Shown: positions 1 to 11,400 of the stretch, one piece after another
How the letters are laid out: the number at the start of each line of letters is the position of its first letter
Position numbering within the stretch: the stretch's first letter is position 1
NCBI GenBank assembly: GCA_905221605.1
Contig: CAJNDS010002826.1
Span: forward strand, 129,501-193,500
Reading direction: 5' to 3'
DNA length: 64,000 nt
Source: Symbiodinium natans
Lineage: Eukaryota > Sar > Dinophyceae > Suessiales > Symbiodiniaceae
Program-made: the position numbers and the translations under genes
Notes under the pieces: model-generated
Databases searched by the model: none
Seen by the model: the letters and a program-made list of their open reading frames with translations, nothing else
Told to the model about the DNA's origin: nothing

Positions 1-3000
1 TCAAGCGTCGCCGCCAGACTGAGATCAAGCACGGCCGCATCGCGATGCTTGCAGCAATGGGATACATTACTCCGGAGCAACTAGGCTGCAGGTTGTCAAC
101 GGGCGCCGAGTGCTCTTTGATTTGTTCACAAGTGAAATGTTCAGTGTCCTACGTGTTCCGTTGTGTAGTTGACCAAGGATCACTGGCAAGTTCCCTGGTT
201 ATCTTTCCCCATCAGCAGGCTTGAAATTCGCCGATGTCCCCAATGGCTTGGCCGCAATTTCCAAGGTTCCTGCCGCAGGCTGGGGTCAGATCTTGGCGTA
301 CATGGCATTCTGCGAGGTCTCCCAGGATCAGTCTGCCGGAACTCCTGCCGCAGCCGGTGACTTCGGCTTCAAGGTCTTGACATCCAGCGACCCCGCTGAG
401 AAGACTAAGAAGTTGTCGGCGGAGTTGGCCAACGGAAGGCTTGCGATGATGGCCATCATCGGCATGTTCTTTCAGGACGCAGTCACAACACATGCTTGTC
501 GAAACAAAGCATTCGCGATTGCGCCGTCAGTTAGGGTATGTTAGGGTGTTTCTGCGAGCATGCATGTTGTACGGCGTTGTCTGTGCGAAGGATGGTTTGA
601 CCGGCAGTGCTTGGGGTGACTGGGCCAACTACACCGCCTCCCCGCTGCGAGCCTTTGAGAACGAGCTCGGTGTTCAGGATCCCGTCGGATTTTGGGATCC
701 GGCTGGCTTTACGGCCGACGGAAGCGTGGAGGACTTCAAGCGTCGCCGCCAGACTGAGATCAAACACGGCCGCATCGCGATGCTTGCAGCAATGGGATAC
801 ATTACTCCAGAGCAACTAGGCTGCAGGAGGTCAACGGGCGCCGAGTGCTCTTTGATTTGTTCACAAGTGAAATGTTCAGTGTCCTACGTGTTCCGTTGTG
901 TAGTTGACCAAGGATCACTGGCAAGTTCCCTGGTTATCTTTCCCCATCAGCAGGCTTGAAATTCGCCGATGTCCCCAATGGCTTGGCGGCAATTTCCAAG
1001 GTTCCTGCCGCAGGCTGGGGTCAGATCTTGGCGTACATGGCATTCTGCGAGGTCTCCCAGGATCAGTCTGCCGGAACTCCTGCCGCAGCCGGTGACTTCG
1101 GCTTCAAGGTATTGACATCCAGCGACCCCGCTGAGAAGACTAAGAAGTTGTCGGCGGAGTTGGCCAACGGAAGGCTTGCGATGATGGCCATCATCGGCAT
1201 GTTCTTTCAGGACGCAGTCACAACACATGCTTGTCGAAACAAAGCATTCGCGATTGCGCCGTCAGTTAGGGTATGTTAGGGTGTTTCTGCGAGCATGCAT
1301 GTTGTACAGGGTTGTCTGTGCGAAGGATGGTTTGACCGGCAGTGCTTGGGGTGACTGGGCCAACTACACCGCCTCCCCGCTGCGAGCCTTTGAGAACGAG
1401 CTCGGTGTTCAGGATCCCGTCGGATTTTGGGATCCGGCTGGCTTTACGGCCGACGGAAGCGTGGAGGACTTCAAGCGTCGCCGCCAGACTGAGATCAAGC
1501 ACGGCCGCATCGCGATGCTTGCAGCAATGGGATACATTACTCCGGAGCAACTAGGCTGCAGGTTGTCAACGGGCGCCGAGTGCTCTTTGATTTGTTCACA
1601 AGTGAAATGTTCAGTGTCCTACGTGTTCCGTTGTGTAGTTGACCAAGGATCACGGGCAAGTTCCCTGGCTATTTGTCTCCATCAGCAGGCTTGAAATTCG
1701 CCGATGTCCCCAATGGCTTGGCGGCAATTTCCAAGGTTCCTGCCGCAGGCTGGGGTCAGATCTTGGCGTACATGGCATTCTGCGAGGTCTCCCAGGATCA
1801 GTCTGCCGGAACTCCTGCCGCAGCCGGTGACTTCGGCTTCAAGGTCTTGACTTCCAGCGACCCCGCAGAGAAGACTAAGAAGTTGTCGGCGGAGTTGGCC
1901 AACGGAAGGCTTGCGATGATGGCCATCATCGGCATGTTCTTTCAGGACAATTCACAGCATTCATTTGTCAAAGCATTGTGTCAGCTGTCGCGTTCAATTG
2001 CCTAAGAAAATTTGATCGTGTGAAGGATGGCTTGACCGGCAGTGCATGGGGTGACTGGGCCAACTACACCGCCTCCCCGCTGCGTGCCTTCGAGAGCGAG
2101 CTCGGTGTTCAGGATCCGGTCGGCTTTTGGGATCCTGTCGGCTTCACATCGGACGGTGATGTTTCTTCATTCAAGCGCCGCCGTTCCGTTGAGCTCAAGC
2201 ACGGCCGCATCTCGATGATGGCTGCCATGGGCCACCTCCATTGCATTTACTGATCCCGCGGGCATTCCATGCCAAATATCACCAGTGTTGTGCGATGATG
2301 TAACGTCTCCCTGATGAAGCACCATTCGCTGCTGAGGCTACATCACTCCAGAGGTCACGGGAAAACTGTCCTGTCCTCACACGAAAGCAGAGGGTCACAG
2401 TTTGTGTTTGACGCATGTTGCGCGGTTACATTTACATGTTGGTTGCCTCCAAGGCCGGGATTTCTGTCCCCATCAGCGGGCTTGAAGTTTGCCGACGTTC
2501 CCAACGGCCTTGCGGCAATTTCCAAGGTTCCCGTGGGTGGTTGGGCCCAGATTGCCGCTTATTTCGGCTTCGTTGAGTTCAGCGGCGGCTTCGATGATTA
2601 CAAGACGGGCACTCCTGGCGATTATGGCTTCAAGGTGCTGACGTCCTCGGACCCTGATGAGAAGACTAAGAAGTTGTCAGCGGAGTTGGCCAACGGAAGG
2701 CTTGCGATGATGGCCACCATGGGCATGTTCTTTCAGGACGGTGCGTTGCCAATGCACTTTTTTGGTTCTGGGTGTGTGGGTGTGGGAAAAATATTCACAA
2801 TGTTCACGGTACCTCGGTCGCCCCAAGGTAGTTCTAGTAGTTTGAGGTTTGCACGCATGTTCGCTGGTAATTATGTGATTTGCCGGCACCGCTCTGATGG
2901 GGGGGTCGGTTCCGGAAGTGATTCTGCTAAGCTATGTTAAGCTTATTAGGGCGACAACCTTTTGATAGTGTTTTGGAAATCTGGTGCTGTGCTTGGCATA

Positions 3001-4041
3001 GCCGAAGATCGGCTCCCACGAATCAGGCAGGTGAATGTCTTACCCATGACCTACACAGCAGTTGCAAGGGCGTAAAAGTTGGCAGCCATTTTGTGCTTTT
3101 TCGTTTCGATCTCAACAAATCCCAGGGTGTACAAGAAACCATCTGCAAGTAGGCACATTGAAAACAAAGGACGTCAAACATCGCTTTTGTTCCTTCGCGC
3201 AGCTCCCTTTGTGGGAGCCTGTATATATTTCGGCATTATGATGTTTATCTTTACGTGAGCACGAAACTCCACGTACCCGACACTATTGCTTCCGGAGCTG
3301 CACTGAGCCCCGTATGTAGGTTTTCGCTTGTCACGCGTGTCACAGGACGGTTTGACCGGCAGCGCCTGGGGCGACTGGGCCGCCTACACGGCGTCGCCGC
3401 TCCGAGCCGAGCCCGTGTCCGCGGCCGCGGCTGCGGCTGCGGCCAAGGCCGCAGCAGCCAAGGCCGGCGCGAGCGCGGGAGCGAAGACCGCCGCGGCCAC
3501 CACGGGCATCGGTGCCGGCACCGGCAAGTCCCTGAGCGGTGAGGGCGAGGAGGTCCCCCCTGAGCCCACTTTCGACCCGGCCACCGAGGTGGGCGTGACC
3601 GAGCCCTTCGGATACTTCGACCCGGCTGGCTTCTGCAAGAAGGGCGATAAGGCCGGCTTCCGCAACTTGCGAGCGGCCGAGATTAAGCATGGCAGGGTTG
3701 CGATGATGGCCGCGGTGGGTGCCGTCGTTCAGCACTACGTGAAGTTCCCGGGCTTCGACAGCGTGCCTGCCGGACTCGGCGCCGTGGAGGTCCCGCCGGG
3801 CACCTACGGCTTCGCGGCGCTCTTCGCGGTCTCGGGCTTGCTGGAGCTGGGCGCCTGGACTGAGGACCCCTCCAAGGAGCCGGGCAACTTCGGCGACCCC
3901 GCGGGCCTGGGCCAGTACACGCTGGAGATGCGCAACCGCGAGATCAACAACGGCCGCATGGCCATGTTCGCAGCCATCGGCATCATCGCCGCCAACGTCT
4001 ACACGGGCAAGGACGCCATCGAGCAGTTCGGCCTTGCGTGA
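1..4041 (+). CDS. Chlorophyll a-c binding (LHC) polyprotein LHC-A, 3' part, partial at 5' end
   Basis: Plastid light-harvesting polyprotein whose modules would be cut apart into three-helix thylakoid antenna proteins. Exons: 1-76, 178-475, 591-811, 913-1210, 1326-1546, 1648-1945, 2026-2230, 2337-2367, 2454-2736 and 3346-4041 (TGA at 4039-4041). Each repeat module shows helix 1 with the chlorophyll motif EIKHGR, a middle segment starting ITGKFPGYLSPS, and helix 3 with ELANGR followed by FFQDGLTGSAWGDW and the linker SPLR-A. The window holds one truncated module, two complete near-identical ones, one diverged module (AFESELG, VTGKLPGF) and a different terminal module. Introns begin GC, GA or GT and end AG before G. 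Exon phases join without a stop. The fold and family are certain; the exon ends rest on homology between copies. The gene starts before the window. Confidence 0.9.
77..1945 (+). repeat. 735-bp tandem exon-intron repeats in LHC-A
   Basis: The ITGK exon starts at 178, 913 and 1648, exactly 735 bp apart. Each unit carries a 298-nt exon, a 115-nt intron, a 221-nt exon and a 101-nt intron, and introns as well as exons are almost identical between units. This is recent tandem duplication or gene conversion inside a polyprotein gene. Confidence 0.9.
3346..4041 (+). CDS. Terminal LHC module of LHC-A (single 696-nt exon)
   Basis: The last exon completes the preceding module (DGLTGSAWGDWAAY, then SPLR-A) and then encodes a distinct terminal antenna module. 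That module opens with an Ala/Lys-rich stretch (residues of type SAAAAAAAAKAAAAKAG) followed by GVTEPFGYFDPAGF, helix 1 with EIKHGRVAMMAAVG, a middle helix GFAALFAVSGLLELG and helix 3 with REINNGRMAMFAAIG, ending EQFGLA before the stop. Unlike the other modules it has no introns, and the Ala-rich linker is absent from them. It is nearly identical to 46727-47422. Binding of chlorophyll by the Glu/His and Glu/Asn of helices 1 and 3 is established for the family. Confidence 0.9.
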   Translation, partial: DGLTGSAWGDWAAYTASPLRAEPVSAAAAAAAAKAAAAKAGASAGAKTAAATTGIGAGTGKSLSGEGEEVPPEPTFDPATEVGVTEPFGYFDPAGFCKKGDKAGFRNLRAAEIKHGRVAMMAAVGAVVQHYVKFPGFDSVPAGLGAVEVPPGTYGFAALFAVSGLLELGAWTEDPSKEPGNFGDPAGLGQYTLEMRNREINNGRMAMFAAIGIIAANVYTGKDAIEQFGLA

Positions 4042-4458
4042 GCAGCTCGAGCAGCTTTTGACATGCAAGGGCGGCACAGCGACGGTAAGAAGACTGGCAT
4101 CTCCACTGCCTCGGCACCTTGGGTCCAATCTTTTAATGCGGGGATGCACCATCCCACGCAGCTCATCTTCGTGACCCAAGTCCCCCAAGAGCAAGCCCCA
4201 AACAAGAACCTGACCCAGTGTACAGAACCCAGGCCAGCGAAAAAGAGCCGAGTGCATCTTCCATCCCATGTCCCGAAGGCATGTTCTTGAACACTGGTGC
4301 AGGCAAGGATTGGGATCTTTGATCCGCAAGCTCGGGCTTTTTTCGAGCCTGTTATGCCCTGAGCTTTAAACTCGAGGCCCAACCTCACTGCTGGATGCAG
4401 GATCTAAGCTATTTGTAACAGGATGCGGTAAAGGAGCACCCAATCTGCTTGGATCGAC
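4042..4458. other. Spacer after LHC-A, no gene seen
   Basis: Immediately after the TGA the sequence departs from the paralogous 3' flank at 47423. Both strands carry only short incidental frames, and no exon or RNA gene was recognised. Confidence 0.5.
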
Positions 4459-4888
4459 AACAACAACAACTACGACGACGACGACGACGACCACGTTTAC
4501 CGCGACAACTGCGACAACAGCAGCAGCAGCGGCAGCGGCGGCGCCGGTGGCGGCAACGAGTACGAGTACGAGCACAAGTGCCAGTGCGAGTACCAGTACC
4601 AGTACCAGTACCAGTACCAGTACCAGTACCAGTACCAGTACCAGTACCAGTACCAGTACCAGTACCAGTACTACGAAGATTCTTACGATGCCGACGACGA
4701 CGGGTGGCGGCGGCGACGACGGCGACGACGATTATTAAGACGATTGCGACGACGGGTTATTGCGACGACGACGGCGGCGGTGGCGGCGACGACGACGACG
4801 ACGATTACGACGATTACGACGATTACGACGATTACGACGATTACGACGATTACGACGATTACGACGATTACGACGATTACGACGATTA
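4459..4888. repeat. Cluster of microsatellites (ACG/CAG-type, CAGTAC and GACGATTAC units)
   Basis: The stretch consists of ACG and GCA triplet runs, then a 6-bp unit (CAGTAC) from about 4580 to 4672, then more ACG triplets, then a perfect 9-bp unit (GACGATTAC) from about 4800 to 4888. The open frames across it are low-complexity artefacts. Confidence 0.9.
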
Positions 4889-5124
4889 ATGTTGACTTCG
4901 CATTAATAACCCCCCCCCCCTTGATTGATCAATCTCTCCGGCCAGGGCCTCCTCAATTATATTCGCCTAAATCCTGGTAGGACGTACTATTAGTTTTAGT
5001 ATTAGGTAGTAGTACCACTAGTAGTTTTCCGGGCTGGATTTTATAATTGTGGGGGGTTACATTATTGTGTTCCGGCAGCTGGATTTTATAATTGTAGCGG
5101 GAATTCCTAATGTGAAGTCAACAT
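4889..5124. mobile_element. Candidate 236-bp MITE inserted in a 9-bp microsatellite
   Basis: The left end reads ATGTTGACTTCGCATTA and the reverse complement of the right end reads ATGTTGACTTCACATTA, a terminal inverted repeat with one mismatch in 17. Outside it, the GACGATTAC microsatellite is interrupted and resumes at 5125 with TA duplicated at the join, as for TA-targeting (mariner or Stowaway-like) elements. The interior has a C-tract and a repeated CTGGATTTTATAATTG block (near 5034 and 5079) and no coding capacity. Confidence 0.7.
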
Positions 5125-5165
5125 TACGACGATTACGACGATTACGACGATTACGACGATTACGA
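5125..5165. repeat. GACGATTAC microsatellite, right flank of the MITE
   Basis: This is the continuation of the 9-bp microsatellite ending at 4888, resumed after the inserted element. Confidence 0.85.
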
Positions 5166-5199
5166 CGACGACGATGACGACTACTACTATTTCTACTTA

Positions 5200-6340
5200 C
5201 TACTGACTGCTTGAAGGTTAATCAAAGGAATGACTCAGGCTGTGCCAGGGGAACGTGTGAATGCCCGATCCAGGCTTGCAACACGCTGTGAACCCAACCG
5301 CAGGCTTTAAGAGGCTCTTGCGGCAGGCTGGGGCTTGGGTAGTGACATTTTCCTTTCAGTCGCACCATGCCCTCAAGTGCGGGCCTCAGAAATGCCGACA
5401 AAGCTGAGGAGGTTCAAGGTTTGTGGGGAGTGGGTGAGGGTTTCAACAACGAAGAGACATGATGATCTGGTGTACGGTGACTAAGTTAGGTGGTTGCCGG
5501 CCAATCTGCCGCAGCCCTACACGAGTTCGATCAGTAAGAGGGGATGGGCACCTAGCGGATGACCAGAAGAAACTTGACGGACCAGGTTGACCATGCGGGG
5601 CTGTGCAAAGCACCGTGCATTGTGGTCTAGGACGGACTTCCCACGATGTGTTTAGCTGCATAGCTGCAATTGATAAGGTGTAGAACAAAAAAGACCAGAA
5701 GACAAGGTTTGCAGGTTCAAGATTCGGTCGATTGGCCAAGGCTGTGAACGAGAAAAAAACGCTAAGCCATGGCTGTCCTCCCACAGCCTTTTCCTCGATG
5801 CGCAGAGCTTTGTTGAAAACATGTCAAACAACCATAGCGGCCATAGCAATTTTAGGGGCCAGCAATTGGTATCGGTTTTGTTCGCAGGCCCGACGGTGTT
5901 GTGCAGGTGGTGTGCAGAGAAGATCACTGTCGACTTCAGATTTGTTCTTGAGAGCTGAGGGCCGCAAAAGCCCATAAGGCCGTTTGGCCTCATTTGGCCT
6001 CAAAAACTGGAAGTTGAATGCGTAGCAAGCCGGCTGCTAGCTGACCCTACCAGAGGAAGATTCTTTCGAGCATGGGCGACTGCAAGCAGTTTCCTGAATC
6101 TGTACTCAACAACCTTGAAGAATCGGAACTGAGCTATAGCAGCTTGATTCTCCCTGTTTGCGTGCTAGATTTATCACATCTAACATGCAAGTACTCGCAT
6201 AGGTGCCGAGGGGCACCACCATGCGGGACAGGGACGTACCTGGGGCTTACCATGGTTGACAGACTCTTGCGTGTACAGTTTCACGCAGACGGCACAACGC
6301 AGGCGCGCTCGGCTTGCGGGGTCTTCGGGCCCCTCAAGCT
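5200..6340. other. Spacer, no gene seen
   Basis: Open frames on both strands (for example 5443-5784 and 5732-5977) lack homology that I recognise, splice-site structure or codon bias like the LHC exons. Confidence 0.45.
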
Positions 6341-6359
6341 CTGAAGAAGAGGAGGAGAC

Positions 6360-6390
<31 letters not shown>

Positions 6391-6720
6391 CGGTGGAGAA
6401 GAAGAAGAAGGCAGAAGAAGAAGAAGGAGAAGAAGAAGAAGGCAGAAGAAGAAGAAGAAGAAACAGAAGAAGAAGAAGAAGAAGAAGAAGAAGAAGAAGA
6501 AGAAGAAGAAGAAGAAGAAGAAGAAGAAGAAGAAGAAGAAGAAGAAGAAGAAGAAGAAGAAGAAGAAGAAGAATAAGAAGAAGAAGAAGGCAGAAGAAGA
6601 AGAAGCAGAAAAAGAAGAAGAAGAAGAAGAAGAAGAAGAATAAGAAGAAGAAGAAGAAGAGGAAGAAGAAGAAGAAGTAGAAGAAGAAGTAGAAGAAGAA
6701 GCAGACAAATAAGAAGAATA
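6341..6720. repeat. GA then GAA microsatellite tract (about 380 bp)
   Basis: A (GA)n run near 6358-6390 leads into a nearly continuous (GAA)n tract. Poly-Glu, poly-Lys, poly-Arg and poly-Phe frames all run through it on both strands, so none is a gene. Confidence 0.95.
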
Positions 6721-6829
6721 ATAAGCAGAAGAATATTGGGTGTTGACGAAGAAAGAGTCTATTCAGTATCGGGTCCTAGGCAATGGCTTTACCAAGCCCT
6801 ATTGAACCCTTCTGACAATTTACCCGGGT

Positions 6830-6862
6830 CTTGGGGTTTAGGTTTAGGGTTGGGGGGTTTAG
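6830..6862. repeat. Short TTTAGGG-like block
   Basis: GGGGTTTAGGTTTAGGG and neighbours resemble the TTTAGGG telomere repeat, but the block is degenerate and internal. Confidence 0.5.
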
Positions 6863-6971
6863 AGTTGGCATGGGTCGCAGCAGATAGAAGACGAGTTCTG
6901 AGTGAAGACTAGAAGTAAACCGCCTCCCTCCAAAACCCTCCCAAAAGCTCCTCCGAGCAAACCGTGCAGAG

Positions 6972-8446
6972 GCCAGAAGACCGCGCTAGCCGTCGCCGGC
7001 GGTGCGGCGGCGACGTTGGCCACTACAGCGCTTTAGTTGCAACGCTGCGGAGTCCAGGGTTTCAATCTGAGTTGCCCTGAGCCCCGAACTGATCCGAACT
7101 GTAATTGCTCCGAATCCTGGAGCTCACTGTGGAATCGTTGAAAACAAGGTCCGAGGCGGTCGGGGTGCCTTCCAAGTTGAAATTCCGCTTTCTCCATCCT
7201 GAAATCCAACCCGCGTGGGGTGGTTGATGATTCGCAGAAAGGGGTAAGGAGGTGAGTAGAGTGAGTAGAGTAGAGCTCATGGATCGATTTTTCCTGTGCT
7301 GCCATTTTCTGGGAGGGGATCTCTTTCAGCTCCTTGTTTATGTGAAGGACCTCTTGTATCACAACCCGGAGGCTGAAGTGTAAAGTTGCGTTTCATAGTG
7401 TAACGGTGTACCGGTGTAAACAAGGGCGACAGGTGGGAATGCAAAGAGGCTCAGCTTAAACCCCTACATTACATGGGGCTTTCGTTTTGATCGGTTTTTT
7501 CGACCCTTGGCCCAGGCCTTTCTGCAAAGCGGTCCTTCCGCCCAGGCTCGCGCTTTAGGGCCTCTGAAACGTCTACAGTGTTGTTCAGTGTGTTTCAGCC
7601 ATCACCGGGCTTTGGTTTGGGACGCAGATGCCAGTTGGGGCTTTCGCTGTGAAATCTGCGAATTACCTTCTAAACCCATGAATTGCCCTGAAGTTGCAGG
7701 CTCTGTTTCTTTTGATGACCACGATGCCAGTTCTGCAGCAAGAACCCGCTCGCAATAGTGAAGACTGTTTAGACACTTGTCCTATGACGTCCCATGAGTC
7801 TGTCTCACAGTTGGATGGGCGGAAGCTTAGACCACGGGGGAAGCTGAGCCGCAGAAAGCCCAAGAAGCTTCTTGAGAGCCAACAATGCTTGACATCCCAG
7901 AAGTCTTGCCGCCGGAGCCCAAAGAGGCTGCCCCAGAGAGAAGCAGCGTCCAGCTGCGCGGCCGGGCGGCGCCGCAAGCAAGTGCGGCAGGCAAGGTCTT
8001 TTGGGTTGAGTCTTTCAGGGCGGGGAGGGGTGGTTGAAGCCTCTGTTGCTGTTCCCCTACGCCGCGGCGGCTTCCTTTTTCTGAGGCAGATGTGTGTCTG
8101 TGTGTGTGTGTGTGTGTGCACACATGCGCGCGTGCGCGCGCGTGTGCGTGTGTCACCGCTGCTTTCTGACCCACCCAAAGCACACCAAAGTACTCGACAA
8201 CCGAAAGATTGGTGTAGGGCTGCGGGCTTGGGGCTTGACAGGGTTCAGTGCTGCTGGAGCCCTTGATCTGCTACATGAACTCCCCAGAATTCAGTGACGT
8301 GTTTGGTTGGGTTGGCTTAGGGGGCTTGGCACGGCATCATGGGCTCGAAGGGCTTATAAGGCTTTTTGGGGTCCTTTAAGGGGTCTTTCAGACTTTCAGG
8401 CAGCGCGCCGAGCCTTGTTGGTGCCACGGCCGTGGCTACGGCATCA
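6972..8446 (+). CDS. Leader-peptide exons 1-3 of LHC-B
   Basis: Exon 6972-7027 encodes GQKTALAVAGG then an Ala/Thr/Leu hydrophobic run, resembling a signal-peptide core. Exon 7927-7990 encodes AAPERSSVQLRGRAAPQASA, resembling an Arg/Ser/Ala-rich transit peptide. Exon 8400-8446 encodes SAPSLVGATAVATAS. All three have same-length, same-phase partners in LHC-C at 17902-17957, 19672-19735 and 20177-20223, with mainly synonymous or conservative changes, while the flanking introns are unalignable by eye. All three introns begin GC. A two-part leader fits import into a dinoflagellate secondary plastid. Confidence 0.8.
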
Positions 8447-11400
8447 GCAGCTTAGCTGAGGTTAACCCTTGTCTGGGTGGAAGGATCCCCCTGCGAACCC
8501 AAATTTTTGAAGCATAGTCTGCCTTGAGGATGTGGAGGCCTGTGGGAAGTGGTCCCGGTCCCAAATCACAGGACAACTTTTAATTGTAGTTTCAAATAGT
8601 TGCACCCCACATCCTGCACCTTCACCAGGGCCTCAATCCTGTCCCCCCCCTCAGCCCCTTAACTTTAGAATCCCTCATAGCTTAGCCCTCAACCACAGCA
8701 AATAGCCCTCAACCACAGCAACGCACGCTTGAACCACAATATCCAACAATCAAAAAAGGACCGTCGCTGAAGTTCCCCTCTCGTGAATCACGGGAAGTTC
8801 AAGCTACTTCGAACTGTCCTGTCCCGGCATTGCACCGGTAACGTTCTTTGCCCCACTGCAAACAGGAGTCTGACCCCTGAAATCGACTTGGCTGACGTTG
8901 ACATAGGGGGCATTCAGGATGCTTTTTATGCAGTATACGGAGCATGTCAACTCACAGCCCCAACACCCGATCATCACAGAGCCATAGGCTACAGCCTGAC
9001 CCCATTTTCAAGCCCTCCAATTCAGCTCAGCGATCGCTGGCCGATCTGACAGATAGAACTACTCGGAAAGAGCATGGGTGACCCCTCCGGCGGTTCGGTG
9101 CCCAGGCTCTTCTAGCATCGCAGCTTCGTGGCAAGGACGGGAACCCAGAGCCCGATGGTCAAATCAACAAGGAAGTGGCATGGAGAGGTCACACTTGAAA
9201 TGTTGTGAGATGTTGTGAAATGTTGCTTTGGAGGTTTGGGTTGAAGGGCGTCTGCTGTCGCCACATGCCGCTGCAGTGCCTCTTCCTTGCTGTCCTGATT
9301 CTTAAAGTCCAGGTCGAAACTCCTTCCTCCCCTTAATCTCATAGAGCCGCAATCCAGTACTCCAATGTCCTGACCGCAGACACGTTTCCTCCATCGCTAG
9401 AACTCCTTTCTCGATCAAGCCCAGAGCCCGAAGCCCCAAAGCTCTACCCTCAAACTCAGCGAACCGTAGGGGACCGATTTCTGCCAGGCCAGCCAGACCC
9501 GCAAGTCGCAGGTGGGACGGACTGGGCCTTTGGGTGGGATTCGTTCTCGTGTTTACGAGTTGAGAGGCACAGCTTTTTTGCAACCCGACGCAGAACCATG
9601 AAGTGCCAGCCAACCGCACTTAAGTGGAACGTTGGGACGGAGGTTGCTTCACAGGGGGTGCCGGGGGTTGGCATGTTCAGCCATCTTATCGGGTTTTTGG
9701 AGTCTTTTCAGTGTAGATTTTGGGCCTGGGCAGAAGGCTATGTGATCACAAGTCCTGTTTTGTTCCGGGAGGTGGGCTCTATGTCTAATTGGTACCCTAC
9801 AATTTTCTGCCAGAGTCGCAGTGGGGGCTGAGGCTTCAGTTAGACGCCTGAGGGTGCGAGTGTGGAAGGTTGAGGCTTTACGGCTCTTTGCTCGGTCTTG
9901 GTGTAAATTTTGAGTCGCACCTCCGCAGGGAAGCTCCCTAACGTAGTAGGGTCCCAGTGTCACAGATTTCTGGACTGTTAGTTTGCAGAGCTTTGTCTCG
10001 GGGAGTTACCTGAATCTCCGTTGCGGCGTGTCATCGATATTGAGATGCTTGAGTATGCTATACCCTCAGTTCCATAGCCCTGACAACGACAGAGACTGCC
10101 CTAGGTGGTCGTCAGCGCCTTCGAGAATGAGCTCGGCGTGCAGGATGACTGCTTTGTTCAAGAGTTTCAGGGCGGTTGACTGTTCGACGGGCTTTGTGGT
10201 GTCCGAGCAGCCTTCGAGTCGGTTCCAGTCCGCGTGAGAGAGATTTTTCCGAACAAGCATCCATGAACAGCACGAAACAGGAAGTGTTAGGCTCACTTTC
10301 ACATGGCATCTTCCAAGGCGCATTGCATGCATCTTCATCTGTAGTCTCTGCCAGGAATGTGCAGCTTCTAAAGTCCGACTGTTCCGTGCATCTACTTAGG
10401 CTACCATGTAGTCTAGAACCGATTTGCTGAACACCCAAAGGCATTGCCCACAAAGAGCTGTGCAGGGCGCAGCGGGCTTTTAGACATTTTCAAGATGACG
10501 CGGTTCCTCGTAGAGCTTGGGTCCGGAGTTGCGACAGCAGCCATCACTGAAAACAGCCTGATAACATGCCTTAACCCTTGGAATCCGAAACCTAAGCCTG
10601 CAGTCGCCGTTCGGTTTCTGGGACCCCATCGGCTTCACTGCCGACGGCGACGTCGACGCCTTCAAGCGCCGCCGTGCCACCGAGCTCAAGCACGGCCGAA
10701 TTGCAGCTGGGCAGACTTTAGAAACGCACACAGGTTGCTGCAGGCTTCGTAGCTCTAACACATCTTCGCACACATTCGCACACCAGGGATCTTACTTGAA
10801 CCATGGATCCACGAGCGGCCAAGGCCATGCTCGCAACCATGGGCTACATGACGCCAGAGCATCTCCGATGAAGCTGATTGATCTGCTGTTGCTAGGACGA
10901 CACTTGTAAGAGTCCTTGTCTAGGCCTCGTCGCAGCCTGGGAACTAAATCAACACGCACGGTTCCGTGGAGTCTCTTGGTGTTGTAGCCGGATGGGTGTC
11001 GAACGGAGCGGGAAAGCTTTATTGTCTGCTGCAGCGGGGTGGTGTTTATGCCGAGGATCACTGGCAAGTTCCCAGGCTACTTGTCCCCGTCCATGGACAT
11101 CAAGTTCGCCGACGTCCCGAACGGCCTTGCGGCCATCAGCAAGGTGCCTGTGGCAGGCTGGGCGCAGATTTTGGCCTACATGTCCTTCTGCGAGATCTCT
11201 CAGAAGCAGGACCCCGGTACCAAGCCTTACGACGGGGACTTCGGCTGGAAGGTGCTCACCTCCGACGATCCGGAGATCAAGAAGAAGAAGTTGAACTCCG
11301 AGCTTGCCAACGGCCGCCTGGCCATGGTGGGCATCATTGGCCTCTTCTTCCAGGATGGAATCACTGGATCCCCCTGGGGCTACTGGGCCGGCAACCCCAG

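Noticed and set aside
6256-6708. Long poly-Glu/Lys/Arg/Phe open frames
   Set aside because: They are all frames of one GAA microsatellite on both strands.
8783-9049. Frame starting MNHGKFKLLRTV as an LHC-B exon
   Set aside because: No homologous block was seen in LHC-C and no fitting splice phase. It lies within the intron between leader exons.
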